From: Deltaproteobacteria bacterium
Lineage (GTDB): Bacteria > Desulfobacterota > Syntrophobacteria > Syntrophobacterales > Syntrophobacteraceae
NCBI GenBank assembly: GCA_021780695.1
Contig: JAJXYD010000001.1
Coordinates: 62,001 to 126,000 of the forward strand
DNA length: 64,000 nt
Reading direction: 5' to 3'
A program made the position numbers and the translations under genes. This document shows positions 34,582 through 43,691 of this stretch, in pieces (the first letter of the stretch is position 1; every line of letters starts with the position of its first letter). The notes beneath the pieces were generated by a model. It searched no databases. It worked only from the letters and a program-made list of their open reading frames with translations, and was not told the DNA's origin.

Positions 34582-35316
34582 ATGGGGCTTTTGTCGCGAA
34601 TGTCATCTATCCTTAAGGCAAAAATGAGCGGTGTTCTCGATCGGGTAGAGGACCCGGCCGAGACCTTGGACTATTCCTACGAAAAGCAGCTCGAACTGCT
34701 CCGCAATGTAAAGCGCGGAGTCGTCGAGGTCGTTACGTCCAAAAGACGGTTGCAACTCCAGTCCGAAAGTCTTAATGAAAATCTCGCAAAGCTCGATGGC
34801 CAGGCCCGCACAGCTCTTAGCGCGGGCCGTGAGGATCTGGCCCGAATGGCGCTCGAGCACAAACAGGTCATCGTCCAGCAATTGCAGGGCCTTGAAGGCC
34901 AGATCTCCGATCTCGAAAAGGAACAGGAAAAGCTCTCCACTGCTGAAACCCGTCTTTCGGCCAAGGTGGAGGCTTTCAGAACCCGCAAGGAAGTCATAAA
35001 GGCCCAGTATTCCTCTGCTGCCGCCCAGGTCAAGATAGGCGAGGCGGCCACCGGAATTTCCGAGGAGATGGCCGACGTGGGGATGGCGGTCGATCGGGCC
35101 GAGGAAAAGACCAAAAATATGCGTGCCAAGGCTGCCGCAATCGACGAACTGGTAGATGCGGGCACACTCGAAGACTTTTCTTCCAACAGGCCCGATGCCA
35201 TCGAACGTCAGCTTGCCCAGATAAGCGTCACCCAAGGGGTCGAAGACGAACTGGCGCAGATGAAGAGGCAAATCGAGGGTCCAAAACAGCCAAAGCAGCT
35301 GGAGGAGGGAAAATGA
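34582..35316 (+). CDS. pspA: PspA/IM30 family membrane-stress protein
   Basis: Protein of 244 residues with the family start (MGLLSRMSSILKAKMSGVLDRVEDPAETLDY) and long heptad-rich helices through about residue 215. It binds the inner face of the cytoplasmic membrane through its N-terminal amphipathic helix and oligomerises into rods or ESCRT-III-like coats that stabilise damaged membrane. A CCGGAGG site precedes the ATG. pspAA overlaps its stop by four bases. The usual partners PspB/PspC/PspF are absent. Instead the PspAA/PspAB/HtpX set is present, the arrangement known from actinobacteria, archaea and some anaerobes. Confidence 0.92.
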   Translation: MGLLSRMSSILKAKMSGVLDRVEDPAETLDYSYEKQLELLRNVKRGVVEVVTSKRRLQLQSESLNENLAKLDGQARTALSAGREDLARMALEHKQVIVQQLQGLEGQISDLEKEQEKLSTAETRLSAKVEAFRTRKEVIKAQYSSAAAQVKIGEAATGISEEMADVGMAVDRAEEKTKNMRAKAAAIDELVDAGTLEDFSSNRPDAIERQLAQISVTQGVEDELAQMKRQIEGPKQPKQLEEGK

Positions 35317-35591
35317 TCGTTCGAATAGCTGGAGAGGGGCAGTACCGCTTTCCCGGAGCGCTTCTGGACCATCTAAAGGAGCTTGACCGAAAAATCGTCG
35401 AGGCGGTTGCAAACGAAGACGTAGACGAGTTTCACAAGCTATATGAGCAAATGGTCTCTCAGGTGAAAAGTCAGGGAAAACCCGTTGCACATGACGAGAT
35501 AGTGGAGTCGGAAATAATTTTGCCCCCATCGGACATTACCTTTAAGGAGGCAAAGAATTTATTCGTTCGCTCCGATCCTTTGAGAGGCTAG
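35313..35591 (+). CDS. pspAA: PspA-associated protein PspAA
   Basis: Protein of 92 residues opening MIVRIAGEGQYRF, with LKELDRKIVEAV and EIILPPSDITFKEAKNLF, the conserved parts of the PspAA domain. The ATG overlaps the pspA stop (ATGA), so expression is coupled. Its biochemical role is not established; the family is defined by tight linkage to pspA and is thought to modulate PspA assembly. Confidence 0.88.
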   Translation: MIVRIAGEGQYRFPGALLDHLKELDRKIVEAVANEDVDEFHKLYEQMVSQVKSQGKPVAHDEIVESEIILPPSDITFKEAKNLFVRSDPLRG

Positions 35592-35692
35592 GTGCGCAAG
35601 CCTTAGAGTTTTTAAGACTTGCCGGGTCTTGGCAATCTCGCCTTCCCGGCCTGATTCTGCCCGGGCTCACCTATGGGGAGACAAATGTCGGC

Positions 35693-36733
35693 ATGAAAAT
35701 CAGTAAGAGCGCCCAATTGTTTGCAATCCTTCTAGTTATGACTATGGCCGCTTTTGCCTGGTACTTTTCTAAAAAAGTGATAATTTTTCCCGAGATTGCC
35801 GCCTTGGCCCTCGGGGCCTGGGTTATGGAATCCCCCCCCTGGCGCGGTTGCTCCAATCTCGGACTGTGGCTGTCGCCTACATTTGCTGCCCTGACCGGAT
35901 TTTTGATCATTCGGTTCTTCCCCTGTTCGACCTACCTCATGATTACGGCCGCCTTTGCTCTGACGGCCCTGCAACTCTCCCTGCTTCGCTCACCCTTATC
36001 TCCGGCGCTGTCCGCGGCAGTTTTACCCCTGGTCGTCCATTCCTCAAGCTGGTGTTATCCTGCTGCGGTGTGCACGTTTTCAGGTATTGTGGCAACGGGA
36101 CGCTACGGGCGGCAATATTTTCGCGATCACCCGAAACTTTCCCCCGAGAGGTCCAGGGATAAAAAACGGCGCTTTTCGGACCGGGTGCCCGCTACTGATG
36201 CCGGTCCAACCGGTGTCCTGGCCGAACTCGTTTATTGGGGTAAGCTGTTGCCGTTTGTAATGATTGTTTTAGCGGTAGCCGTAAAATTCCATTGGATATT
36301 TATCTCCGCTCCTCCCCTCCTGGTAGCGTTTGCCGAATTGGCCAAACCTGAGGATTCCTTTCGTGCCAGGCCCTTTGGGGTCCTGGTCCTTCTGTGCGTT
36401 GCGGCATTGCTCGGGTCGGCCTGGCTGCTTTTTATCCGTGAGGTCCTACACTGGCCCGACTGGATATCCGCCGGCCTGATCTTCCTGTCGATTTTTCTTT
36501 TATACCACCTGATGCAGTTATATTTTCCGCCCGCCGCGGCCCTTGGACTTTTGCCTCTTCTTTTGCCTCAAAAGGCGCTTTTGTCCTACCCCTTGGAGGT
36601 GTTTACGGGAAGCGTGCTTTTTATAGTCCTATCCGTAGGGTGCTTTAGCGGGCAGAGATTTTTGCCTCGATGGTGCCGGCCCCCCTTCTTTGGCTCAACT
36701 TGCCGAAATAGCAAGGTAAACGCCAAGCCGTAA
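35693..36733 (+). CDS. Integral membrane protein of unknown function, HPP-like duplicated segments
   Basis: Protein of 346 residues with about eight to ten hydrophobic segments in two halves separated by a basic cytoplasmic-looking loop (residues 145-180, rich in Arg/Lys/Asp). Each half has a similar motif: FPEIAALALGAWVMESPPWRG in the first and FPPAAALGLLPLLLPQKAL in the second. This resembles the repeats of HPP-type membrane proteins. I do not assign a substrate. It follows pspA-pspAA by 101 bases on the same strand and may belong to the envelope-stress group. Confidence 0.6.
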   Translation: MKISKSAQLFAILLVMTMAAFAWYFSKKVIIFPEIAALALGAWVMESPPWRGCSNLGLWLSPTFAALTGFLIIRFFPCSTYLMITAAFALTALQLSLLRSPLSPALSAAVLPLVVHSSSWCYPAAVCTFSGIVATGRYGRQYFRDHPKLSPERSRDKKRRFSDRVPATDAGPTGVLAELVYWGKLLPFVMIVLAVAVKFHWIFISAPPLLVAFAELAKPEDSFRARPFGVLVLLCVAALLGSAWLLFIREVLHWPDWISAGLIFLSIFLLYHLMQLYFPPAAALGLLPLLLPQKALLSYPLEVFTGSVLFIVLSVGCFSGQRFLPRWCRPPFFGSTCRNSKVNAKP

Positions 36734-36864
36734 AATACCTTGACAACAAGAAAAAATTGGTTATTAAAAGATTTGCCGCTAGCACTCTTTTTTGTTTGCT
36801 GCTAAGGGGCTTTTCCCAGCTTAAAAAATAATTCAAATCTGACTAAAGGAGGTTTGCCACCGAT

Positions 36865-38770
36865 ATGAGTGAGGCCGGCACAAGTTCAAAACATGAGTTT
36901 AAAGCCGAGATCAAGCAACTTCTAGATATCCTGGTCCATTCTCTTTACACCAATAAGGATGTCTTTTTGCGCGAACTTGTCTCCAACGCTTCCGATGCGC
37001 TCGAGAAGGCAAGGTTTGAGTCAAGCAGGGTAAGCGAGGCGGCCGACCCCGACCTGCCCCTCGAAATTCGCATCAGCTTGGATAAGGACAAAAAACTGCT
37101 CGTGGTCTCCGACACTGGTATCGGGATGACCAAAGAGGAGTTAATGGAAAATATCGGTACCGATCGCCAGATCGGGTTCTGCGGAGTTTTTGAAAAAGGC
37201 GAGGGAGGAAAAAGGGGGCTTGGAAAACCTCGTCGGACGCTTTGGCGTGGGTTTTTACTCTGTCTTCATGGTTGCCGGCGAGGTCGTTATCCGCTCCCGG
37301 TCGATAAGGGCGCAGGCGCCTGCTGTGGAATGGAAATCGGATGGTCTGGGGGCCTATGAAATAAGAGAGCTTGACGAGGATATAAAGCGTGGGACCCGAA
37401 TCGAGATCCATCTAAAGGAGGAGGCCGCCGAATTTGTCGAAAAATACCGCATTTCCGACATAATCAAGAAACACTCCAATTTTATATCGTTTCCGATTTT
37501 TGTAGAAGACGAAAGGGTTAACACCATCCCCGCAATCTGGCGCGAGTCCAAATTCTCGGTGACAAAGGAGCAGTACGACGAGTTCTACAAGTTTCTAACC
37601 TTCGATTCCGAGGAGCCTCTGGAGACCTTGCACCTATCGGTGGATGCTCCCGTGCAGTTTAGCAGCGTTTTGTTTATACCTCGCCGGGGGATCGACCTGG
37701 CCGATTACGGTAAAGACCGCTTCGGACTCGATCTCTATGTGCGCCGGGTGCTTATCGAACGCGGCAATAAGGCCCTTATTCCGGAGTACCTGGGCTTCGT
37801 TCGGGGTGTTGTGGATTCGGAGGATTTGCCCCTAAACGTGGCCAGGGAATCTTTGCAGGAAAACGTGTTGCTCCACAAGATGGCCTCGGTTATCGTAAAA
37901 CAGATCCTATCCGGGCTCCAGAAGATGGCAAAGGAGGATAAGGATAAATATGCCCAATTCTGGGAAAACCACGGCAGGCTCTTCAAAATCGGCTATTCCG
38001 ATTACGCAAACCGGGAAAAATACGCGGAGCTTCTGCGCTTTAACTCCTCGCGCTTTGATGATGCCGCGGCCCTGGTATCATTGGATGAATATATTGAGCG
38101 GGCCAAGCCGGACCAAAAGGAAATCTATTACGTTTTTGGCGCCGGTCGGCAAGCCGTTGCCCTTAGTCCTCACCTTGAAATCTTCCGGGCAAAAGGGATC
38201 GAGGTCCTCTATCTTTTCGACCACCTCGACGAATTTGTCATGGAATCGGTCAGGAAGTTCAAGGAATTCGAGTTAAAGTCCGTTGAACACGCCGATCCGG
38301 CAAGTCTTGAGAAATTCCAAACCCTTGAGAGCCCTAAGGAGGTAGAGCCCCTTGGCGAGGAGGATAAAACCGCCTTCAGCGCTTTTCTTGGAAGGATCAA
38401 AGAAATCCTTGGAGACCGGGCAACCGAAGTGCGCGTGTCCACAAGATTATCCGAGAGCCCCTGCTGTCTGGTAAACCCCAATGACGGCATGACCTCCTCA
38501 ATGCAAAAAATCCTCCAGATCGTGAGCAAGGACAACTCGATTCCCCAAAAGATCTTCGAGGTAAATCAAAATCATCTTCTCATCCGAAACCTTTTTGCAA
38601 TCTACAAGGCAAACCAGGCCGATGACTACATGCGCACGGCCGTTGAGCAACTCTTCGAATCCTCCCTGCTTCTGGAAGGCTACCTCAAGGACCCCCACGC
38701 GATGGTAAGCCGTATCCAGGACCTTTTAAACAAGTCAAGCGGCTGGTACCGGGAGGTGACCAACAGTTAA
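36865..38770 (+). pseudogene. htpG: Hsp90-family chaperone HtpG, interrupted by a single-base frameshift
   Basis: The gene runs in one frame from ATG 36865 (AAAGGAGG upstream) to ENIGT, then continues in a different frame to 38770. Deleting the G at 37162 joins ENIGT to IARSGSAEFLKKAREE and restores a 634-residue protein with all HtpG parts. These are the N-terminal ATPase (FLRELVSNASDALEKAR, DTGIGMTKEEL), the lid and GRFGVGFYSVFMVA, the middle domain and the C-terminal dimerisation domain. As given, translation would stop near residue 165. Everything else looks intact and unmutated, so a sequencing or assembly insertion is the simplest explanation. A recent inactivating mutation is the alternative. 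Confidence 0.88.
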
Positions 38771-38786
38771 GGCCTCGCGCTCCAGG

Positions 38787-38824
38787 TTTGGCCCGGGCCG
38801 CATGCTTTTTTAGTCCGGGCCAAA
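38787..38824 (+). terminator. Terminator-like hairpin after htpG
   Basis: TTTGGCCCGG (38787-38796) pairs perfectly with CCGGGCCAAA (38815-38824). The loop itself contains TTTTTT. No T tract follows the second arm on the plus strand, so strength is uncertain. Confidence 0.5.
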
Positions 38825-39225
38825 ATTGAGTGGCTTCCTCTGCCTTGGCTTTACTGGTTTTTTGCACTTTATTTTTATATTCTCCCCCGAAGCATGAGCT
38901 CAATTTGTAAAAAAAAATCGTTCACTGTCGGAAAAGTTTACATGTCTTCGAAGTGCATATAACATGCAGAAATAGTTGTTACTATAGTCATCTCTTTATT
39001 TTTCCGTTCATTTTTTTGTCGGAAATGTTTACATTTTCAGCATGGAGACATATCCCCGCGAATCTCTTTGCACGATCAAATTTTATTTGTAAAATCATGC
39101 TATTAGAAATAAAAAAGAAATGCTTTTACGGACAGGGTACATTTCTTGCTGCTTATGTCGGCAACATCGAAGGCTTAAAATGCCGTTCCTTGGCCGGTCG
39201 TCAAAAAAAAAGGGGGAGACACAAC
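38825..39225. other. AT-rich leader region before the PEP-CTERM gene
   Basis: About 400 bases of AT-rich sequence. A frame open from 38953 continues into the gene, but its residues look noncoding and a strong ribosome site marks 39226 as the real start. A possible sigma-54 site lies at 39135-39150; no other motif stands out. Confidence 0.45.
39135..39150 (+). promoter_or_regulatory. Candidate sigma-54 promoter for the second PEP-CTERM gene
   Basis: GGGTACATTTCTTGCT has the -24 GG and -12 TTGCT with exact 10-base core spacing; the -24 box deviates at three positions. It lies 75 bases before the start codon. The -12 half is good and the -24 half is poor. Confidence 0.4.
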
Positions 39226-39966
39226 ATGAGAAGTGTTAAAAGAACCTTGCTGGGTTTATATATCGCAGTTGCCCTGATGGTTTTCTTGCCGGTGGGGTGG
39301 GCCTATGCGAGCGCCCAACTGCAGTTCGAGGTGAACGGAGCTAATGCTACCTATTCTGTTATTACTTCCGGTAACTATACTGGTGACTATGCCATAAGTG
39401 TATCGGGAACTAACACCGGCTGGATTATCTCTCCGACATTTTCAACCAATCTCACAGGAAACGGTGGTACTCCTTATCTTGCGAACATGACGGTGGCCAT
39501 TGATAGCGGACCATCCTCATTAACCTATAAAAACCTTGAGGTCGAGCTAAGCAATACCGGTTACAGCTATAATGGCGCCTCCTATTTCGGCGTATCCGGT
39601 TCTACAATGACAAACATTACCGTAGATTCTATGTCAGTCTATTACAACACGAACAACAATGCTTTTGCCGAGCAGACCAACCTCACCCCACAATGGACGG
39701 TTAGTGCTAATGGAGTCTCCTTTCCGACCTCCAGTTTCTTTAGCGGCGAATATCCAAATATCAATCTTTCCGGTAATCCCTACTCCCTTACCGAGACAAT
39801 GTCACTTACCGCCGCGTCTACGGGAACAGGCGTTACGGGCGATATCTCCGGCGGGCTCGTGGCTACCCCTGCTGCCCCTACACCGGAACCATCTTCCTTG
39901 CTCCTCTTTGGCTCAGGGCTTCTGGGGCTCGGGGTCTTCTATGGCAGCAAGAAAAACAATAGTTAA
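39226..39966 (+). CDS. PEP-CTERM surface/exported protein of unknown function
   Basis: Protein of 246 residues. A signal peptide (MRSVKRTLLGLYIAVALMVF, cleavage near AYA-SA) is followed by a Thr/Ser/Asn/Gly-rich, beta-strand-like body. It ends in a textbook PEP-CTERM signal: TPEPSSLLLFGSGLLGLGVF then GSKK. Exosortase/EpsH would cleave this and transfer the protein to the cell surface or exopolysaccharide. No catalytic motif is visible. AGGGGGAG precedes ATG 39226, and a terminator follows the stop. No exosortase gene is in the window. Confidence 0.9.
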   Translation: MRSVKRTLLGLYIAVALMVFLPVGWAYASAQLQFEVNGANATYSVITSGNYTGDYAISVSGTNTGWIISPTFSTNLTGNGGTPYLANMTVAIDSGPSSLTYKNLEVELSNTGYSYNGASYFGVSGSTMTNITVDSMSVYYNTNNNAFAEQTNLTPQWTVSANGVSFPTSSFFSGEYPNINLSGNPYSLTETMSLTAASTGTGVTGDISGGLVATPAAPTPEPSSLLLFGSGLLGLGVFYGSKKNNS

Positions 39967-40003
39967 GCCTTTTGCTTAGGTTTTATCCTAATGATGTGAT
40001 GAA

Positions 40004-40040
40004 GGGGGACTGAGTCAATTTCAGGTCCCCTTTTCGTTTT
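40004..40040 (+). terminator. Intrinsic terminator of the PEP-CTERM gene
   Basis: GGGGGACTGA (40004-40013) pairs with TCAGGTCCCC (40021-40030) with one bulge, around GTCAATT, and is followed by TTTTCGTTTT. The hairpin sits about 38 bases after the stop. Confidence 0.75.
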
Positions 40041-40240
40041 AGTATGTAAGACACGATAGGGGGCGGTAAAATCCGCGGGGGAAAGTTCTGTGATCGACAG
40101 GCCCGTGCAAGGGGGGAAGTTGCCGCGCGGCTTGAAGCCTGCAAGTCCGCGGCGCATCCGGTAAAACTTAGGTACCTGCCGGCCTTTGGATTTTTTCTTC
40201 ATCGCGCATCATCAACTCCGAAAACGAGGCCTTCCATCCA

Positions 40241-41281
40241 TTAAGCATGTGTAGACTGGAGGGAGGCAGAAATTTTTGCCAATAAAGCGATGCTGGTCGG
40301 ATCGCGCTCGTCTACCTCCAGTGCATGCGAAATAGAGGAAAAAGCCTCCGGGAAGCTTCCTTTCCGCATGAGGGCCAAAGAGAGCAAATGGAGGGCTCGC
40401 ACGTGATGGGAATTGAGGTCCAGAACGCGCCGGCAGTGAAAGACCGCGCCATCGGGGTTGGCTGCCTCCAGGTCGGCATCGGCTTTTTCCAACAGTTGAC
40501 CGATTTCACTTATCCTGGTCCTGTCATTAATCCAGTCGATGTGACGAAGGGCAAACTCGCGCACATGATGAGGATGTTTTTGTGTCTCAACCGGCATACT
40601 GTAATAGGAGGTATATTTACCGGTTGCAGCCCATGACTTTTTTAAAAGTTTCATAAAAACGAGACGGTCCTCGCCGCATCCGTTCTCGCAGGGGGAAAGC
40701 GACCAGAAGGGCAGAACCAGGTGGCAGGTTGCCTTATCGACAAGCAGGCAACTGGGGGCTACATAGCCGCCGAGACGCTCGCAATTTATGCCTGCGCCCG
40801 GTCCCACCGAATCCCATTGGTCATGGCAGATCGGCCAGCCTGTTTGCCGGTCGACGAGCCAGCGGTATGAAAAAGCCCAGTCCTTGCCCGGGATAGCCGC
40901 TAGAAGAGTGGATAAGTGCTCACGGCCCCACCAGTCGTCGTCATCGAGATAGGCTACGTAGCGGCTGTTGGCCATATAGCTTAAAATGGTTCTGAGCGCG
41001 CCCCCATAGTAATTGTTGTAAATTCCGCCATGGCGAAGCGAAGTGGAATAGCCTGGGTCGAACAGGGTAAGCACTACATTGTCTGGGCGTTCCCTGGAAA
41101 TCGTGTCTAATTGCGTGCTGTCGCCCTGGTGGGCGTCGATTCCTATGAGCACCTGGATGCGTCCGGCAAGATCCTGATCGAAAACCGAGCGGACGGCGCG
41201 CAACAGCGAGGGGCGAAGGACCGTCTGAATAACGACCGCAATATCGCAGGGCGGTTGCAAATTTTCTGAGTTTTCCCTCAT
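40241..41281 (-). CDS. Family 2 glycosyltransferase with C-terminal TPR-like repeats
   Basis: About 346 residues. A GT2-type nucleotide-sugar domain occupies residues 10-230: IAVVIQTVLRPSLLRAVRSV at the start and YVAYLDDDDWWG, the metal-binding acidic motif, near 120. A C-terminal 90-residue helical region contains two TPR-like repeats (AVFHCRRVLDLNSHHVRAL and the following FPEAFSSISHALEVDERDP). The domain resembles the glycosyltransferase-like proteins fused to TPRs in Deltaproteobacteria. Acceptor and sugar are unknown. The start is uncertain: ATG 41281 is used, with ATG 41329 possible. Confidence 0.75.
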   Translation of the reverse strand: MRENSENLQPPCDIAVVIQTVLRPSLLRAVRSVFDQDLAGRIQVLIGIDAHQGDSTQLDTISRERPDNVVLTLFDPGYSTSLRHGGIYNNYYGGALRTILSYMANSRYVAYLDDDDWWGREHLSTLLAAIPGKDWAFSYRWLVDRQTGWPICHDQWDSVGPGAGINCERLGGYVAPSCLLVDKATCHLVLPFWSLSPCENGCGEDRLVFMKLLKKSWAATGKYTSYYSMPVETQKHPHHVREFALRHIDWINDRTRISEIGQLLEKADADLEAANPDGAVFHCRRVLDLNSHHVRALHLLSLALMRKGSFPEAFSSISHALEVDERDPTSIALLAKISASLQSTHA

Positions 41282-41468
41282 AGCCGACTTTTTTGCACCC
41301 CTTTGAGATACCCGTACAACAGAAAGCATGACAAACAGGCTGTAGCGTTATAGGGCAACGTTGCAACAAGGCCGTTTATGGGACCGTGCAGGTGACGATG
41401 CGGGCCGGCTCAACGCCAAGATTCAGGGCATCAAAATGACTTAATGGGACGCGGGTTGCACCTGTCGG

Positions 41469-42056
41469 CTATCTGTCCCGGGCCTCTGCCAGGGGGAGAT
41501 CCCACATCGGATACCATCGTTCCAGTTCCGGCTCGATGGGCATCTCTTTTTCCATAAGAGCGCGGAGACGGAGTTCGAAAGCGTTGTCACGCTTCTGGTC
41601 CGACAGGGGAACGAAGGGGTAGAAAAAACCGCGTTTGTAGTTATATATCCAGTAGATCTTGCGGCCATGGGTGTCGCAGAATTGAAAAACCGCAGCAAGG
41701 AGTTGCTCTTCAAATCCGTGATCCCGAAGTGTGACACTGGTCATGTGAAGGGCGGCGACAAGGGGTTCGAAGTCCTTGTCCTGGAGAAGGACCCACGCGT
41801 AGTTGTACCTGTCCCTTACAATGCCTGACTCCGTGTGGCTCTCTTTGGCAGTTATTTGCAGCAAGCCTTTGAGCTCATTTTCAGCCGCATCGAAATCGGA
41901 GGCCTCCACGGGCTTAAAGGTAATACCCGCGCGCCCCGTTGGAGTAATCTCGAGAGCCGCGGCAAGGCTTATCTGCGCGGTGGAGATACTAAAAAGGGCT
42001 TCCACGCTTGAGGCTACGGGCCTGGTCCTTCCTAGAAGGATATCCATCCACTTCAT
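41469..42056 (-). CDS. pspAB: PspA-associated protein PspAB
   Basis: Protein of 195 residues. It opens MKWMDILLGRTRPVASSVEALFSISTA and continues with AALEITPTGRAGITFKP and YNYAWVLLQD, the pattern of the PspAB family. It contains HGRKIYWIYNYKRGFFYPF near the C-terminus. The ATG overlaps the htpX stop by four bases. The htpX-pspAB pair is a recognised part of the PspA/PspAA/PspAB stress set. pspA-pspAA lie about 6 kb away on the other strand. The molecular role is unknown. Confidence 0.82.
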   Translation of the reverse strand: MKWMDILLGRTRPVASSVEALFSISTAQISLAAALEITPTGRAGITFKPVEASDFDAAENELKGLLQITAKESHTESGIVRDRYNYAWVLLQDKDFEPLVAALHMTSVTLRDHGFEEQLLAAVFQFCDTHGRKIYWIYNYKRGFFYPFVPLSDQKRDNAFELRLRALMEKEMPIEPELERWYPMWDLPLAEARDR

Positions 42057-42961
42057 TTTACTTTTTCCATCTGCTGCTCCAATTTTTCAAGCTGTTCGAG
42101 TCGCTTTTCAAGAGATGGATGAGTCGAGAGAAGCTCAAGCAGGGAAGCTCGCCTCATGGCGGGGAGAATGAAAAAAGCGTTCATCCCCTCGACTTTTCTC
42201 AAATCGCGGTCGGGAATACGCTCCATGACACCGCTTATTTTTACTAGGGCCGAGGCGAGTTGGGAGGGTGAGCCGGTAAGAATGGCAGAGCCCCGGTCGG
42301 CCGCATATTCCCGGTAGCGGGACAGAGCCCGAATGAGAAAAAAGCTGATCACCCAAACCAGCATGGATACAAGCCAGACAGCCATTATGCCCATGCCGTC
42401 GCCTTCGCGGTCTCCTCCAATATCGATTCCATATCCCAGGGAAAACAACAGATTGTGAACCAGAAAGCTTGCGACCGCGGCAAAAAAACCCGCAACCGTT
42501 ATGACCATTACATCGCGATTTCGCACATGGGTGAGTTCGTGGCCAAGAACCGCTTCCAATTCGGCGGGTTCCAGGCGGTGCATAAGGGAAGTCGTGACGC
42601 AAACCACGGAATTTTTGGGGCCTCTTCCGGTTGCAAAGGCGTTGGGCACATCGCTTTGGGCTATAGCCACCCTGGGCTTGGGTAAATCGGCCAGTTGCGA
42701 AAGCCGCTCGATCATGGCATGGAGTTGAGGGGCTTCATCACTGTCGACTTCCCTTGCTCCCATGGACCACAGTACGATCTTATCGGAAAAGAAAAACTGG
42801 ACCACGAGCAGCACGCCGGCTATTAGCGCCATGCCCATAAACCCGACGCCGGCTTTCCAAAGAAATGCCAAAAACAAAAGATACAAGGCGGCGAGAAGAA
42901 ACATCACAAAGAACATTCTTGCCGAAAGCTCCCAATCTTTTCCGTACCATCGCCTTTTCAT
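42053..42961 (-). CDS. htpX: HtpX-family membrane zinc metalloprotease
   Basis: Protein of 302 residues of peptidase family M48B. Two N-terminal membrane segments lie at about 15-60. The zinc site GHELTHVRNRD is near residue 140, two further membrane helices lie at 155-215, and the third zinc ligand Glu is in RYREYAADRGS near 225. It degrades damaged membrane proteins at the cytoplasmic membrane. A GGAGGG site precedes the ATG. Coupled translation with pspAB links it to membrane-stress response. Confidence 0.93.
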   Translation of the reverse strand: MKRRWYGKDWELSARMFFVMFLLAALYLLFLAFLWKAGVGFMGMALIAGVLLVVQFFFSDKIVLWSMGAREVDSDEAPQLHAMIERLSQLADLPKPRVAIAQSDVPNAFATGRGPKNSVVCVTTSLMHRLEPAELEAVLGHELTHVRNRDVMVITVAGFFAAVASFLVHNLLFSLGYGIDIGGDREGDGMGIMAVWLVSMLVWVISFFLIRALSRYREYAADRGSAILTGSPSQLASALVKISGVMERIPDRDLRKVEGMNAFFILPAMRRASLLELLSTHPSLEKRLEQLEKLEQQMEKVK

Positions 42962-43082
42962 AAAACCCTCCGTAAAAACTCTTTCCGGTATGCAGGTCGC
43001 GTTATTAAGTATAACGCGGCCCGGAGAGGATGTCTAACGATCTTCGGAAAAGTCCAGAAGGGGTAGTGGGTGGAATCTTTTG

Positions 43083-43460
43083 TCAAACGGCCTTTAAAAA
43101 GCGGGTCCTCGCTCTAATGACCTGTTCGACTTTTGCCTTTAATCCGGTAAGATCAAAGGATTTTAATATAAAGCAGTCTGTGGACAAAGGTCCTTTGTCC
43201 ATGGGGGTAAAATCATAGGCGCTGCATACAACGACTGGAAGATCCGGGGCCAGAGTACGGATTTTTTGAAGAAGCCACAGGCCGTCGAAATCACCGAGTT
43301 TGAGATCGAGGATAATCAAATCGGGGCGAAACAGTTCAAGATTTGCCATAAGCTCCGAGCCCGTGGCAAGGGGTAGCACCTCATAGCCGCTTTCCGAAAA
43401 TTCTGCTTCATACAATTGCCTGATGTGTCTATCCTCGTCAATTACAACGATTCTTCCCAC
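43083..43460 (-). CDS. Single-domain response regulator
   Basis: Protein of 125 residues containing only a receiver: VVIDEDRHIRQLYE at the start, phospho-acceptor Asp near 52 in IILDLKLGDFDG, and Lys in FILKSFDL. The usual Thr/Ser is in VVVCSAYD. There is no output domain. It starts at GTG 43460 with an AGGACAGG upstream. It lies just upstream of htpX on the same strand with a gap of about 120 bases; the kinase partner is unknown. Confidence 0.88.
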   Translation of the reverse strand: MGRIVVIDEDRHIRQLYEAEFSESGYEVLPLATGSELMANLELFRPDLIILDLKLGDFDGLWLLQKIRTLAPDLPVVVCSAYDFTPMDKGPLSTDCFILKSFDLTGLKAKVEQVIRARTRFLKAV

Positions 43461-43691
43461 GGACCTGTCCTTTCAAAAATAATTGCGAAACGTTGGCTAA
43501 ATCGTCTCCGAAAGGGCGTTGACCACTTTATGCAAAAAAACGGAAGATGGGCGGATTGCGTCCCTTTCCCGGCTTCATGCGCAACTCTCTTTTTCACTTC
43601 ACTGGCGGTGAGTATGACAGGGCTCTATTACACAACCGTGTCGGGAGTGTGTAAATTGTGCTAAGCGTGGCGCACGCCGACTGCCCGGGAA

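Noticed and set aside
39963..40202. 79-codon minus-strand frame over the PEP-CTERM terminator
   Set aside because: It runs through the terminator hairpin and has no well-spaced ribosome site. Its residues reflect the hairpin sequence, so it is probably noncoding.
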